From assembly GCA_050290225.1 (NCBI GenBank), contig JBNKHG010000037.1, forward strand, positions 1 through 50,743: a stretch of DNA of 50,743 bases. Direction: 5' to 3'. This document shows positions 1-7,431 of this stretch, one piece after another. The first letter of the stretch is position 1. Every line of letters starts with the position of its first letter. The DNA is from JBNKHG01 sp050290225. Its GTDB lineage: Bacteria; Pseudomonadota; Gammaproteobacteria; Pseudomonadales; Cellvibrionaceae. The notes under the pieces were generated by a model. That model was not told the origin of the DNA, ran no database searches, and saw only the letters and a list, made by a program, of their open reading frames with translations. A program made the position numbers and the translations under genes.

Positions 1-2
1 AT

Positions 3-125
3 AACAAGATTCGTGTACTGCAACGCCGCGCCTATGGTTACCGTGATGAGGAGTATTTAAAACTCAAAATCATCGCCTCTTTCCTCCCGCCTCTACCCAA
101 AAGGATGCTTTATGACCCACACTAA
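3..125 (+). mobile_element. C-terminal end of a transposase, probably ISL3 family (partial)
   Basis: An open frame enters from the left window edge and stops at TAA 123-125. It reads as the basic, Tyr-rich tail of a DDE transposase (QRRAYGYRDEEYLKLKI and onwards), a pattern I associate with ISL3-type transposases. Only 40 residues are visible, so the catalytic DDE residues lie outside. The stop is followed at once by CGCGTAGACCC (129-138), a plausible right terminal inverted repeat, since ISL3-type elements keep their inverted repeat very close to the transposase stop. If the element ends near 138, an 8-bp target duplication would be about 139-146. The left end is outside the window, so the element boundaries are inference. 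Confidence 0.6.
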
Positions 126-159
126 TCCGCGTAGACCCAAAAGAATAATTGAGGTCTTT

Positions 160-1503
160 ATGGACACCACTTCGACTCCCTCTTCCAGTAGCCAGCTGGT
201 AGCCAATGTCATCGACAAAGGCACAGTCAGTGCCCAGCAGCTGATTGTGGTGGGCCTTTGTCTGCTGTTCAATATGCTCGATGGATTCGATATCACCGCC
301 ATGGCGGTGGCGGTCAACGCCATCGGAGAGGAGATGGCTCTGCGGGAAGATAAGCTGGGTCTGGTGTTCAGTTTTGCCCTGGCCGGAATGATGATGGGGG
401 CCATGTTCCTGGCCGCCCTGTCCGATGTCTTTGGCCGTCGCCGGGTGGTGATCAGCAGCGTATTTGTAGTGGGGGCTACGGTGTTGGCCACCGCCTTTGC
501 TCACCATCTCTGGGAGCTGATTGTGTTGCGCTTTATCAGTGGGCTGGGGGCAGGGGCGATGCTGGCCAGCCAGGCAACCCTGGCTGCCGAATACAGCTCG
601 ATCAAATTCCGCGCCCTGTCTGTGACGGTGGTCACCGCAGGCTATCCGTTGGGGGCTATGTTGACAGGGCTGATAGCCAGCCAGATGGTACCGGAATACG
701 GTTGGCGCAGCATCTTCCTGTTAGGTGGCGGCCTTACTCTGGGGTTGGGATTGGTTGCTCTTTTGCTGATTCCCGAGTCCCTGCAGTATCTGTTTGAAAA
801 GCGCCCGGCCAATGCGCTGGCGCGGGTAAATCGGATACTGGTCAAGCTCAAACGCGAACCTTTAGCGGAACTCCCGATAGTGGAGATCGATGTTACTTCT
901 CCCAATTCGAGCGGTGGGATAGTGGGCAATATGCTTAAGCTGCTGGCGCCTGAGCATAGACGGGTGACCTTGAATCTCTGGCTGACTTTTTTTATGTGCT
1001 TTTGTACTCTCTATTTCCTGATGAGCTGGATTCCCAAGTTGGTGATCAATGCAGGCCTGTCGGAGCAGACAGGTAACTATGCGTTTTCGCTATTCAATAT
1101 GGGTGGGGTATTGGGCATTTTTAGTCTGGGATCCTTTTCCACTCGCTGGAAGCTTTCCAATTTGGTGAGTTTCTTCCTGATAACTTCCGCGCTGGGTATG
1201 GTGTTTTTTGCGCTGGCTCCCACGCGTGAGGTGTTATTGCTGGTGTTGATTTTCGTTATCGGCCTGACACAACAGGGAGGCTTTACCGGCCTTTATGCGG
1301 TGGCGGCAAAAATCTATCCCACCGATATTCGCAGTACCGGCATCGGTTGGGCCATTGGTCTTGGGCGCTTTGGCGCAGTGATTGGACCAGGCATAGCCGG
1401 AGTCATGATCGCTTCCGGTGTCACTATGGCGGCCAATTTCTATATCTTCGCCCTGCCCATGGTTTTGGGTGGAATGCTTGCTTATCGACTACATGTTAAG
1501 TGA
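160..1503 (+). CDS. MFS permease, aromatic acid:H+ symporter (AAHS) type
   Basis: Twelve-helix major facilitator permease of 447 residues, likely importing an aromatic or related carboxylate with protons across the inner membrane. Family marks: the DGFDITAMAV motif in helix 1, typical of AAHS proteins such as PcaK, and the cytoplasmic loop 2-3 motif ALSDVFGRRRVV. The start is put at ATG 160, preceded by TTGAGG at good spacing; an in-frame ATG at 112 lies inside the transposase reading frame and is rejected. The gene overlaps the convergent exporter gene by 22 bp (1482-1503). It lies 3 kb from the hpa cluster, so a role in uptake of hydroxyphenylacetate-type substrates is possible, but the sequence does not show the substrate. 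Confidence 0.85.
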   Translation: MDTTSTPSSSSQLVANVIDKGTVSAQQLIVVGLCLLFNMLDGFDITAMAVAVNAIGEEMALREDKLGLVFSFALAGMMMGAMFLAALSDVFGRRRVVISSVFVVGATVLATAFAHHLWELIVLRFISGLGAGAMLASQATLAAEYSSIKFRALSVTVVTAGYPLGAMLTGLIASQMVPEYGWRSIFLLGGGLTLGLGLVALLLIPESLQYLFEKRPANALARVNRILVKLKREPLAELPIVEIDVTSPNSSGGIVGNMLKLLAPEHRRVTLNLWLTFFMCFCTLYFLMSWIPKLVINAGLSEQTGNYAFSLFNMGGVLGIFSLGSFSTRWKLSNLVSFFLITSALGMVFFALAPTREVLLLVLIFVIGLTQQGGFTGLYAVAAKIYPTDIRSTGIGWAIGLGRFGAVIGPGIAGVMIASGVTMAANFYIFALPMVLGGMLAYRLHVK

Positions 1504-2933
1504 AGGCGTTGATTGGCGGAAGGTCGCTTGCCCCGGGCGGCGGATACCAATATGGCACAACAGGTAAAACCGAAAGCCACGGTCAGGGCAAGATGCAGCG
1601 TGGAAAGCAATTGCGGGTAGTATTCCGGTGTAATCTTTGTGTCGCCAAGCAGTAAATGCACTAACAGGTTGACCAGGCTGATGCCCACCAGGTTACCGGA
1701 CACCCGGGCAAGGTTGATGGTGGCCGAGGCCAGTCCGACATCCTGGGGTGGTACCGCGCTCATTACGGAGTTGTGGTTGGGGGCGGAGAACAAACCAAAT
1801 CCGATGCCGATGCATATCAGTGCGGTGCTGATCGTCGCGTTAGTCGTGTCGGAATCCAATTGCGTTAACAGTCCAAAACCAAGTGCCACTGACACGCAGC
1901 CGGCGGTTGAAATCACCCTGGGCTCGATACGATCGGACAGTTTGCCGGCAAAAGGCGCCAGGCAGGCCATGGCCATGGCTTGCACCAGTATCACCTGGCC
2001 CGCCGCCAGCGGGCTCAGGCCGCGAATATACTGCAGGTAAAGACTCAGTAGAAAAGACAGTGGATAGGTGCTGGCGTACATCAGCGAGGCAGACATCAGT
2101 GAGCATGAAAGCAACCGGCTTTCCCGGAACATCTGTACCCGAATCAGGGGCGCCGGGCTTCGGGACTGGTGCCAGATAAAAACACCCATCAATGTAAAGG
2201 CCAGCATCAGTATCAGCAGACCTTGCCACTCGGGCAATCTGGTTAGGCCAAACACCAGTGCCAGGGTCGCTGTACCGAAGATAGCCGTGCCGGTCCAATC
2301 AAAGGGCGAATAGGTGTTCTTTTTCCAGTCGGCTTTCAGGTAAATCAGGATCAGGGTAATCAGCAGTGCCGCCAGGGGGACCGGTAAAAAAAAGACGGCG
2401 CGCCAACCCAGGATTTCGGTAATCAAGCCGCCTAAGGCGGGGGCAATGGTGAGACCGATATAGACACTGGCGGTGTTGAGCCCCAAGGGCAGGCCGCGTT
2501 TGTCTGCCGGAAACACTGACGTGATAATAGCCATCCCTGTACCGAAGGACATGGCTGATCCCGCGCCCTGGATACAGCGAAAAAAAAGAATCCATTCAAT
2601 GCTGGGACTGAGGAACGCACCAAAGGAGGCGCTGGCATTGATCGCCAGTCCCAGGGCATAGATGCGTTTACGGCCGAAGTTGTCGGCCAGTTTGCCAAAC
2701 GGCAGCATCAGCGCCACGTTGCTGAGCAGAAATACCGTGGGCATCCAGCTGACTAGTATTGCATCCGCATTTAAGGCTTGCGCCATGCTGGGGATGGCGA
2801 CATTGACCGACGCCAGACACAGGGGGGACAGGCAGGATCCCATGCACACCACAAACAGGGCCAGGTTGCGGGTGGCGGGGTCGATGCGCGATGCAGTCGG
2901 CGTTGTGGGGACTGGCGTCAAAACGGAGCTCAT
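1482..2933 (-). CDS. MFS transporter, DHA2 (14-helix, EmrB/QacA-like) drug exporter
   Basis: Predicted 483-residue inner-membrane proton antiporter of the 14-helix DHA2 family. It has the loop 2-3 motif GKLADNFGRKRIY and a helix 5 motif C-like segment (APALGGLI). Typical role: efflux of amphipathic drugs or metabolites; the real substrate is unknown. ATG 2933 is preferred over the upstream TTG at 2963, because that TTG lies next to a strong stem-loop (2937-2961) ending 3 nt before ATG 2933. No clear Shine-Dalgarno site is visible. It lies 46 nt behind the yceI gene on the same strand and may be cotranscribed. The 3' end overlaps the AAHS permease gene convergently. Confidence 0.85.
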   Translation of the reverse strand: MSSVLTPVPTTPTASRIDPATRNLALFVVCMGSCLSPLCLASVNVAIPSMAQALNADAILVSWMPTVFLLSNVALMLPFGKLADNFGRKRIYALGLAINASASFGAFLSPSIEWILFFRCIQGAGSAMSFGTGMAIITSVFPADKRGLPLGLNTASVYIGLTIAPALGGLITEILGWRAVFFLPVPLAALLITLILIYLKADWKKNTYSPFDWTGTAIFGTATLALVFGLTRLPEWQGLLILMLAFTLMGVFIWHQSRSPAPLIRVQMFRESRLLSCSLMSASLMYASTYPLSFLLSLYLQYIRGLSPLAAGQVILVQAMAMACLAPFAGKLSDRIEPRVISTAGCVSVALGFGLLTQLDSDTTNATISTALICIGIGFGLFSAPNHNSVMSAVPPQDVGLASATINLARVSGNLVGISLVNLLVHLLLGDTKITPEYYPQLLSTLHLALTVAFGFTCCAILVSAARGKRPSANQRLHLTCSR

Positions 2934-2936
2934 CGG

Positions 2937-2961
2937 GCCCCGGCAAAAAAAACGCCGGGGC
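2937..2961 (-). promoter_or_regulatory. Perfect 8-bp stem-loop immediately upstream of the exporter start codon
   Basis: GCCCCGGC (2937-2944) pairs with GCCGGGGC (2954-2961) around an A/T-rich 9-nt loop. On the minus strand it lies between yceI and the exporter, ending 3 nt before ATG 2933. It could be an attenuating or translation-limiting hairpin; the T-run is in the loop, so it is not a normal terminator. Confidence 0.5.
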
Positions 2962-2979
2962 AAGGTTACAAGGGAGGGA

Positions 2980-3558
2980 TTACTTACGCACGCCTTCTAC
3001 AGACAGGATCAGTTCCACTTCGGCCGCAGCCGGCCCCAGCTTCTGGGCGATTCCCAAACCGAAGTCGGCGGGCTTAAGTGTCGCACTGCCTTCGAAACCC
3101 TGGCGATAGCCGCCCCAGGGGTCATTGCCACCACCAATCGGGGTGACGTCGAGGGTTACCGGTTTGGTAGTACCGAAGAGGGTCAGCTCGCCGGTCATTT
3201 CGGCGGAGTTGTCGCCGTTGGGTTTATAAGAGTGACTGACAAAGCGGGCTGTGGGGTATTTGTCAGTGTCGAGAAAGTCGTCGGACCGGATATGTTTGTC
3301 ACGCTCGGCGTGATTGGTGTCGACGCTGCTCATATCGATTTCAATTGAAACCCTGTTGGCGTCCGGGTTATCGGCGTCATAGCTGAATTCGCCAGAAAAG
3401 TCATTGAATCGGCCATAAATCCAACTATAGCCCAGGTGTTTGACGCGAAACTGCACAAAGGCGTGCATCCCTTTGGTGTCAATCACAAAGTCATCGGCAT
3501 TGACTGGGCTGGTGGTCAGCGCCAGAGCCGTCATAAGTCCAAATACTGTCTTTTTCAT
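2980..3558 (-). CDS. YceI-family periplasmic lipid-binding protein
   Basis: A 192-residue exported protein of the YceI family, lipocalin-like barrels that bind isoprenoid or other hydrophobic ligands in the periplasm. The N-terminus (MKKTVFGLMTALALTTSPVN, cleavage likely after NA) is a Sec signal peptide. The mature part opens with the family pattern HAFVQFRVKHLGYSWIYGRF. ATG 3558 is chosen because a strong GGAGG stands just upstream and the signal peptide starts there; the longer frame to 3597 adds non-signal residues. It lies 70 nt downstream of a cytochrome b561 gene on the same strand, the usual yceJ-yceI pairing. Confidence 0.9.
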   Translation of the reverse strand: MKKTVFGLMTALALTTSPVNADDFVIDTKGMHAFVQFRVKHLGYSWIYGRFNDFSGEFSYDADNPDANRVSIEIDMSSVDTNHAERDKHIRSDDFLDTDKYPTARFVSHSYKPNGDNSAEMTGELTLFGTTKPVTLDVTPIGGGNDPWGGYRQGFEGSATLKPADFGLGIAQKLGPAAAEVELILSVEGVRK

Positions 3559-3628
3559 AAATAACCTCCAGATAGTTTGGTCCCCGCGGGACGTCATAGT
3601 TAAAGTCAGCGATAAATGACCGTAGCGT

Positions 3629-4162
3629 TTACCTGCCCAGCATTCGCAGCAATGTACGGTCGCGATCGATAAGGTGGTGTTTGAGCGCGGCGGCTCCGTG
3701 AAGCAGGGTAATACCGATCAGGGTAAAAGCGCAGAACTCGTGAATCTCGCCGCTGATATCCTCCAGGTTCTCGATAGAATCCGTCAGGGCGGGGATCGAA
3801 AACCAGTTGAAGACATCCAGTGGCTTGCCCTTGGCGGTGGAAATGAAATAGCCACTGACGAAAATGATGACCAGCAGACTATAAAGCAACCAGTGGGTCA
3901 GATGTGCTGTCGCTCTCTCCCAGGTTTTGTGGCTTTCCAGTGGCTTGGGCAGGTCGCTATGCCAACGCCACAGAAGGCGCAAGGCGACTGTTATTGCCAG
4001 GAGAATGCCGATACTTCGGTGAATGTTGGGGGCAGTTTGGTACCAGGCGTCATAATAGGTGAGACCGTCCATCCACAGCCCGAGCCCGAACAGACCGATA
4101 ACAGCGAGAGCGGTGATCCAGTGAAATAAAATGGAGAGAGGATTATAGCGACTCGATTCCAT
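3629..4162 (-). CDS. Cytochrome b561 family membrane protein (YceJ-like)
   Basis: A 177-residue four-helix di-haem b561 protein of the inner membrane, probably moving electrons between quinol and a periplasmic acceptor. Candidate haem-ligand histidines are visible in helix 1 (LFHWI), in the NIHRSIG segment and in the last helix region (ITLLHGAAALKHH). It precedes yceI as in many proteobacteria. The start codon abuts an AATCTAGATT palindrome and lacks an obvious Shine-Dalgarno site, so translation initiation is unusual. No evidence for the actual redox partner. Confidence 0.88.
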   Translation of the reverse strand: MESSRYNPLSILFHWITALAVIGLFGLGLWMDGLTYYDAWYQTAPNIHRSIGILLAITVALRLLWRWHSDLPKPLESHKTWERATAHLTHWLLYSLLVIIFVSGYFISTAKGKPLDVFNWFSIPALTDSIENLEDISGEIHEFCAFTLIGITLLHGAAALKHHLIDRDRTLLRMLGR

Positions 4163-4281
4163 AATCTAGATTGTAAGTTATCGATAGAGGGTTTGTGGCG
4201 AATTGGAGAACCAAAGTATCAGCGGTTAACTTCAGTAGCGCCTATCAGCGAAATCTATTGGATAGGTGAGAAATCTAGATT
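4163..4281. repeat. Two copies of the palindrome AATCTAGATT in the b561/hpaR gap
   Basis: The perfect 10-bp palindrome AATCTAGATT occurs at 4163-4172, touching the b561 start codon, and again at 4272-4281. The 307-bp gap between the divergent b561 and hpaR genes is AT-rich and holds no gene that I can support. The twin sites may be operators for the minus-strand operon. The hpaR promoter occupies 4404-4432. Confidence 0.35.
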
Positions 4282-4403
4282 CAGTTAGTTAACGTGTACA
4301 TCAATATTACACTTATTTACACACGATGGGTAATTCATCGAAAAAAGAGGCTTATTTATAGACTTCGTATCGAATTCTCCAGTGTTATTATCAGTTATTC
4401 ATT

Positions 4404-4432
4404 TAGACAATAGATATGATGTTAAGTATAGT
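4404..4432 (+). promoter_or_regulatory. hpaR promoter with overlapping HpaR-type half-site
   Basis: A -35 box TAGACA (4404-4409) and a -10 box TATAGT (4427-4432) are 17 bp apart, each matching 5 of 6 sigma-70 consensus bases. The -10 box overlaps GTTAAGTATA (4421-4430), identical over 10 bases to the right half of the operators before hpaH. This arrangement predicts autorepression of hpaR. Confidence 0.65.
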
Positions 4433-4470
4433 TTTACAGCATCACCTTTGGTTAATACGGATATTTGAGT

Positions 4471-4905
4471 GTGCGTAAATTCAGTGAATCCCTGCCCATG
4501 CTGTTGCTGCGAGCCCGTGAAGCAACCATGGAGCATTTCCGTCCGATACTGAATGAAAATGGCGTCACCGAGCAACAGTGGCGAGTGATCCGGGCCCTTT
4601 ACGAACTGGGGGAGAGCAATGCCCAGGACCTGGCCAGGGCCAGCAGTATTCTCAGCCCCAGCCTGTCACGCATTATCAGCCGCCTGGACGCTGATGGTGT
4701 CGTAGTGCGCAAGGTGTCGCCGGAAGACCAGCGCGAGACTATCCTCAAACTCTCCGCCAAGGGCCAGCGCCTGCACGAGAAGATCGGTGGACCAGTAGAG
4801 GAAAAATACCGGGAAATCCAAAAACGGATGTGCCCGGAAAAACTGGCTAGCCTTTATGAGTTGCTCAACGAGCTGGCAGACCTGAATTCCCGCCCGACGA
4901 AATAG
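4471..4905 (+). CDS. hpaR: HpaR, MarR-family repressor of homoprotocatechuate degradation
   Basis: A 144-residue winged-helix MarR-type regulator. Segments such as LLLRAREATMEHFRPIL and TEQQWRVIRAL match HpaR, the repressor of the 3,4-dihydroxyphenylacetate meta-cleavage operon. The DNA-binding helix and wing lie around residues 50-95 (SILSPSLSRIISRLDADGVV, then a DQR segment). The start is uncertain: GTG 4471 has GGA nine bases upstream; TTG 4465 is two codons longer with too short a spacing. It stands just upstream of hpaH in the same direction and presumably binds the palindromes at 4409-4430, 5036-5057 and 5064-5080, released by an aromatic effector. Confidence 0.9.
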   Translation: MRKFSESLPMLLLRAREATMEHFRPILNENGVTEQQWRVIRALYELGESNAQDLARASSILSPSLSRIISRLDADGVVVRKVSPEDQRETILKLSAKGQRLHEKIGGPVEEKYREIQKRMCPEKLASLYELLNELADLNSRPTK

Positions 4906-5030
4906 ATTGACCCATTATTTCAGCAGCTGCTGACAGGACTTTTCTTTAGCACTTATTTTCAGCAGACAAACTGTCCATCTTTTGCCCCTCATGGCAGTTT
5001 ATCTGAAATCCGCTGGAGGGTAACTTTTTC

Positions 5031-5059
5031 TTGAATATACTTAACATGTTAAATATAAT
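5031..5059 (+). promoter_or_regulatory. hpaH operon sigma-70 promoter
   Basis: TTGAAT (5031-5036) and a perfect TATAAT (5054-5059) are separated by exactly 17 bp, about 60 nt before hpaH. The spacer is filled by a perfect palindrome TTAACATGTTAA, so a repressor bound there would block RNA polymerase. Confidence 0.75.
5036..5057. promoter_or_regulatory. Operator 1 (predicted HpaR site) between -35 and -10
   Basis: The core TTAACATGTTAA (5041-5052) is a perfect palindrome. Symmetry continues outwards to 5036-5057 with one mismatched pair (C5040/A5053). The left arm TATACTTAAC is the exact complement of the GTTAAGTATA found at the other two sites. Confidence 0.7.
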
Positions 5060-5063
5060 TCTG

Positions 5064-5080
5064 TTAACAGGTTAAGTATA
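5064..5080. promoter_or_regulatory. Operator 2 (predicted HpaR site) at the transcription start
   Basis: TTAACAGGTTAA (5064-5075) differs from the operator 1 core by one base and extends right as GTTAAGTATA (5071-5080). Its centre is 23 bp from that of operator 1, about two helical turns, placing it on or just after the predicted start of transcription. Two sites on one DNA face fit cooperative binding of dimers. Confidence 0.65.
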
Positions 5081-5117
5081 TGAATTTTAAACGCCTCTTT
5101 GGCCGGTTGGATAACCT

Positions 5118-5921
5118 ATGTTAAGTCAAGCACAGATCCTGGATGCCGCGGAAAGTCTATACAGCGCCGAGCAGAATCGGGTACAGATACCGGCGCTGAC
5201 GTTGAAATATCCCGACATGACCATGGATGAGGCCTATGCCATCCAGCGGGCATGGGTGGACAAGAAAATCGCCAGCGGGCGTGAAATCAAGGGCTACAAA
5301 ATTGGTTTGACGTCCAGGGCTATGCAAATGGCGGTCAATATCGACGAGCCGGACTACGGCATTCTGCTTGACGATATGTTTTTCGCCGACGGCGCGGAAA
5401 TAGAGGTTGCAGCCTTTACCGATGCCCGCATAGAGGTGGAATTGGCTTTTGTCCTGAAAGAGCGACTGGAAGGGGAAAAGGTCACCATTTTCGACGTGCT
5501 CAATGCTACCGACTATGTCATGCCCGCCCTGGAATTGATTGCCGCACGCTGCTATCGCACCGATCCCGAAAGCGGTTACACCCGCAAGGTTTACGACACC
5601 ATCTCGGATAATGCCGCCAATGCCGGTGTCATTCTTGGGGGGCGCCCGATAAAGCCCATGGATATCGACCTGCGCTGGGCGGGGGCTCTGCTTTACTTAA
5701 ATGGCCAGGTCGAGGAAACCGGCATAGCCGCCGGCGTACTCGGTCATCCCGCCAACGGTATCTGTTGGGTGTGCAAGCGTTTTGCGCCCCACGGCGTGTC
5801 CCTGGAGCCCGGGCAAGTGATACTGTCGGGCTCCTTTACCCGCCCGGTGCCGGTAACCGCAGGGGATACGGTTCATGCGGATTACGGTCCCCTTGGCGGT
5901 ATCTCGGTAAAATTTGTATAG
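5118..5921 (+). CDS. hpaH: 2-oxo-hept-3-ene-1,7-dioate hydratase
   Basis: A 267-residue enzyme, the same length as E. coli HpaH/HpcG, hydrating 2-oxohept-3-ene-1,7-dioate (OHED) to 4-hydroxy-2-oxoheptanedioate, the substrate of HpaI. Family segments include GYKIGLTSRAMQ, EPDYGILLDDMFF, the acidic metal-binding RIEVELAFVL, and SDNAANAGVILGGRPI. It belongs to the MhpD/FAH hydratase-decarboxylase superfamily. First gene of the structural operon; its ATG follows the two operators by about 40 nt, with only a weak ribosome site. Confidence 0.95.
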   Translation: MLSQAQILDAAESLYSAEQNRVQIPALTLKYPDMTMDEAYAIQRAWVDKKIASGREIKGYKIGLTSRAMQMAVNIDEPDYGILLDDMFFADGAEIEVAAFTDARIEVELAFVLKERLEGEKVTIFDVLNATDYVMPALELIAARCYRTDPESGYTRKVYDTISDNAANAGVILGGRPIKPMDIDLRWAGALLYLNGQVEETGIAAGVLGHPANGICWVCKRFAPHGVSLEPGQVILSGSFTRPVPVTAGDTVHADYGPLGGISVKFV

Positions 5922-5931
5922 GGGCCGGACC

Positions 5932-6735
5932 ATGAATTTACCTCTCAATACGTTTAAACGCGCACTCGCCAGTGGTGAAACCCAATATGGGCTGTGGTTG
6001 GGCCTGCCCGACAATTCTGCGGCGGAAATCTGCGCCGGCGCCGGCTTCGACTGGTTACTGGTAGACGGCGAGCACGCGCCGTTCGATTTGCAACGCATTA
6101 TGGCTCACCTGCAGGCTCTTGCCGCCTACCCGGTGGCACCGATTGTAAGACCGGTGACCGGTGATCCGGTGTTGCTCAAACAACTGCTGGATATCGGTGC
6201 CCAGACCCTGTTGGTACCCATGGTGGACACTGCCGAGCAGGCCCAGGCGCTGGTGCAGGCGGTGCGCTACCCCCCTGATGGCATACGTGGCCTTGGCACT
6301 TCCCTGGCCCGGGCCGCTCGCTGGAACCAGGTGCCGGACTATCTGCAGAAGGCCAACGAGGAGATCTGCCTGATCGTACAGGTGGAAACCGCCAAGGCTA
6401 TGGAAAACCTGCCACAGATACTGGCTGTGGAGGGCGTCGATGGCGTCTTTATTGGTCCTTCCGACCTGTCAGCCTCTATGGGGCATCTCGGTGATGCTGG
6501 CCATCCGGAGGTGGTCGCGGCCATTGGTAAGGCCCTGCAGGCGATTCAGGCCGCAGGTAAATACGGCGGCATTCTGTGTCTGGATCCGGCACTGGTGGAC
6601 ACCTACCGCGAACAGGGGGCCGCTTTTGTCGGCGTGGGGGTGGATACCCTGTTGCTGGCCAGGGGCGCCCGGCAATTGGTGGATCGTTTCAAAAGGAAGC
6701 AGGTCACTGAGGACAATCCCCAGGCGGGATATTGA
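5932..6735 (+). CDS. hpaI: 4-hydroxy-2-oxoheptane-1,7-dioate aldolase
   Basis: Class II aldolase of 267 residues splitting 4-hydroxy-2-oxoheptanedioate into pyruvate and succinic semialdehyde, the last step of the pathway. HpaI/HpcH features: QYGLWLGLPDN near the start, GFDWLLVDGEHAPFD with the active-site His, the substrate-binding Arg in VRPVTGDP, YPPDGIRGLG, the metal-binding Glu of VQVETAKAM, and FIGPSDLSASMG. ATG 5932 is used, 10 nt after hpaH; an in-frame start at 5914 would overlap the hpaH end and lacks support. Confidence 0.95.
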   Translation: MNLPLNTFKRALASGETQYGLWLGLPDNSAAEICAGAGFDWLLVDGEHAPFDLQRIMAHLQALAAYPVAPIVRPVTGDPVLLKQLLDIGAQTLLVPMVDTAEQAQALVQAVRYPPDGIRGLGTSLARAARWNQVPDYLQKANEEICLIVQVETAKAMENLPQILAVEGVDGVFIGPSDLSASMGHLGDAGHPEVVAAIGKALQAIQAAGKYGGILCLDPALVDTYREQGAAFVGVGVDTLLLARGARQLVDRFKRKQVTEDNPQAGY

Positions 6736-6774
6736 TAGGCAAAACTACGGATTAACAAGTAACGGTTTTAATCA

Positions 6775-7431
6775 ATGTCTGAATTAATCGTGAAAGGACA
6801 ACTGGTCTGCGTCGCCCTTAACGACAAAGCCCAGTTGGCGTCCCTGGATGACAGTTTCCACCGGGATCCCTATAAACAGCCTCCCACCCAGCCGGTGCTG
6901 TATTTCAAACCGCGCAACACCTGGAATGGCGACGGCGCCGTGATCGACTGGCCCGATGTCGGCGATAGCTTTGTCGTGGGAGCCAGCCTCGGTGTTGTGA
7001 TTGGGCGTGAAACCTGTCGTGTCAGTGAGCCCAATGCACCTGACTCAATTGCGGGTTACACCCTGGTGCATGATTTCTCGTTGCCGGAAGCCAGCTATTA
7101 CCGCCCCGATATCAAAGGCAAGTGCCTCGATGGCTCGGCCCCGGTGGGGCCGGTGGTGGTGAGCAGTGATCAATTGGCGAATCCGGAGCAACTGGCCGTG
7201 GTGACTGTTGTCAACGGCGAGCCAAAACGCGAGCTGCCTCTCGCCAATCACCAGCGCAGCGTTGCAACGCTGATCAGCACCATCTCCCACATCATGACCC
7301 TGCAGCCTGGGAATGTGATTGCGGTGGGTTTTCCCGGGGAGCGTATTGCACTTCAACCGGGTGACAAAGTGGCCTCGCGGATTGAGGGCCTAGGGGAGCT
7401 GACCAATACTGTAGGGGAGCGCAAGTCATGA
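6775..7431 (+). CDS. hpaG1: HpaG1, N-terminal-type half of the CMOHED decarboxylase/HHDD isomerase pair
   Basis: A 218-residue fumarylacetoacetate-hydrolase-fold protein matching the first half of the fused E. coli HpaG. With HpaG2 it decarboxylates 5-carboxymethyl-2-oxo-hex-3-ene-1,7-dioate (CMOHED) and isomerises the product to the HpaH substrate. Visible: VLYFKPRNTW, VVGASLGVVIG, AGYTLVHDFSLPEASYYRP and CLDGSAPVGPVVV. At the place where HpaG2 has metal-binding E-x-E (YECELVAVIG), this half has A-S-L, so it may be the non-catalytic or specialised partner, as I recall for this family. Its stop overlaps the hpaG2 start (ATGA). Confidence 0.9.
   Translation: MSELIVKGQLVCVALNDKAQLASLDDSFHRDPYKQPPTQPVLYFKPRNTWNGDGAVIDWPDVGDSFVVGASLGVVIGRETCRVSEPNAPDSIAGYTLVHDFSLPEASYYRPDIKGKCLDGSAPVGPVVVSSDQLANPEQLAVVTVVNGEPKRELPLANHQRSVATLISTISHIMTLQPGNVIAVGFPGERIALQPGDKVASRIEGLGELTNTVGERKS

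Noticed and set aside
112..159. Earlier ATG for the aromatic-acid permease
   Set aside because: It lies within the transposase reading frame; the ATG at 160 has its own ribosome site and gives the normal permease N-terminus.
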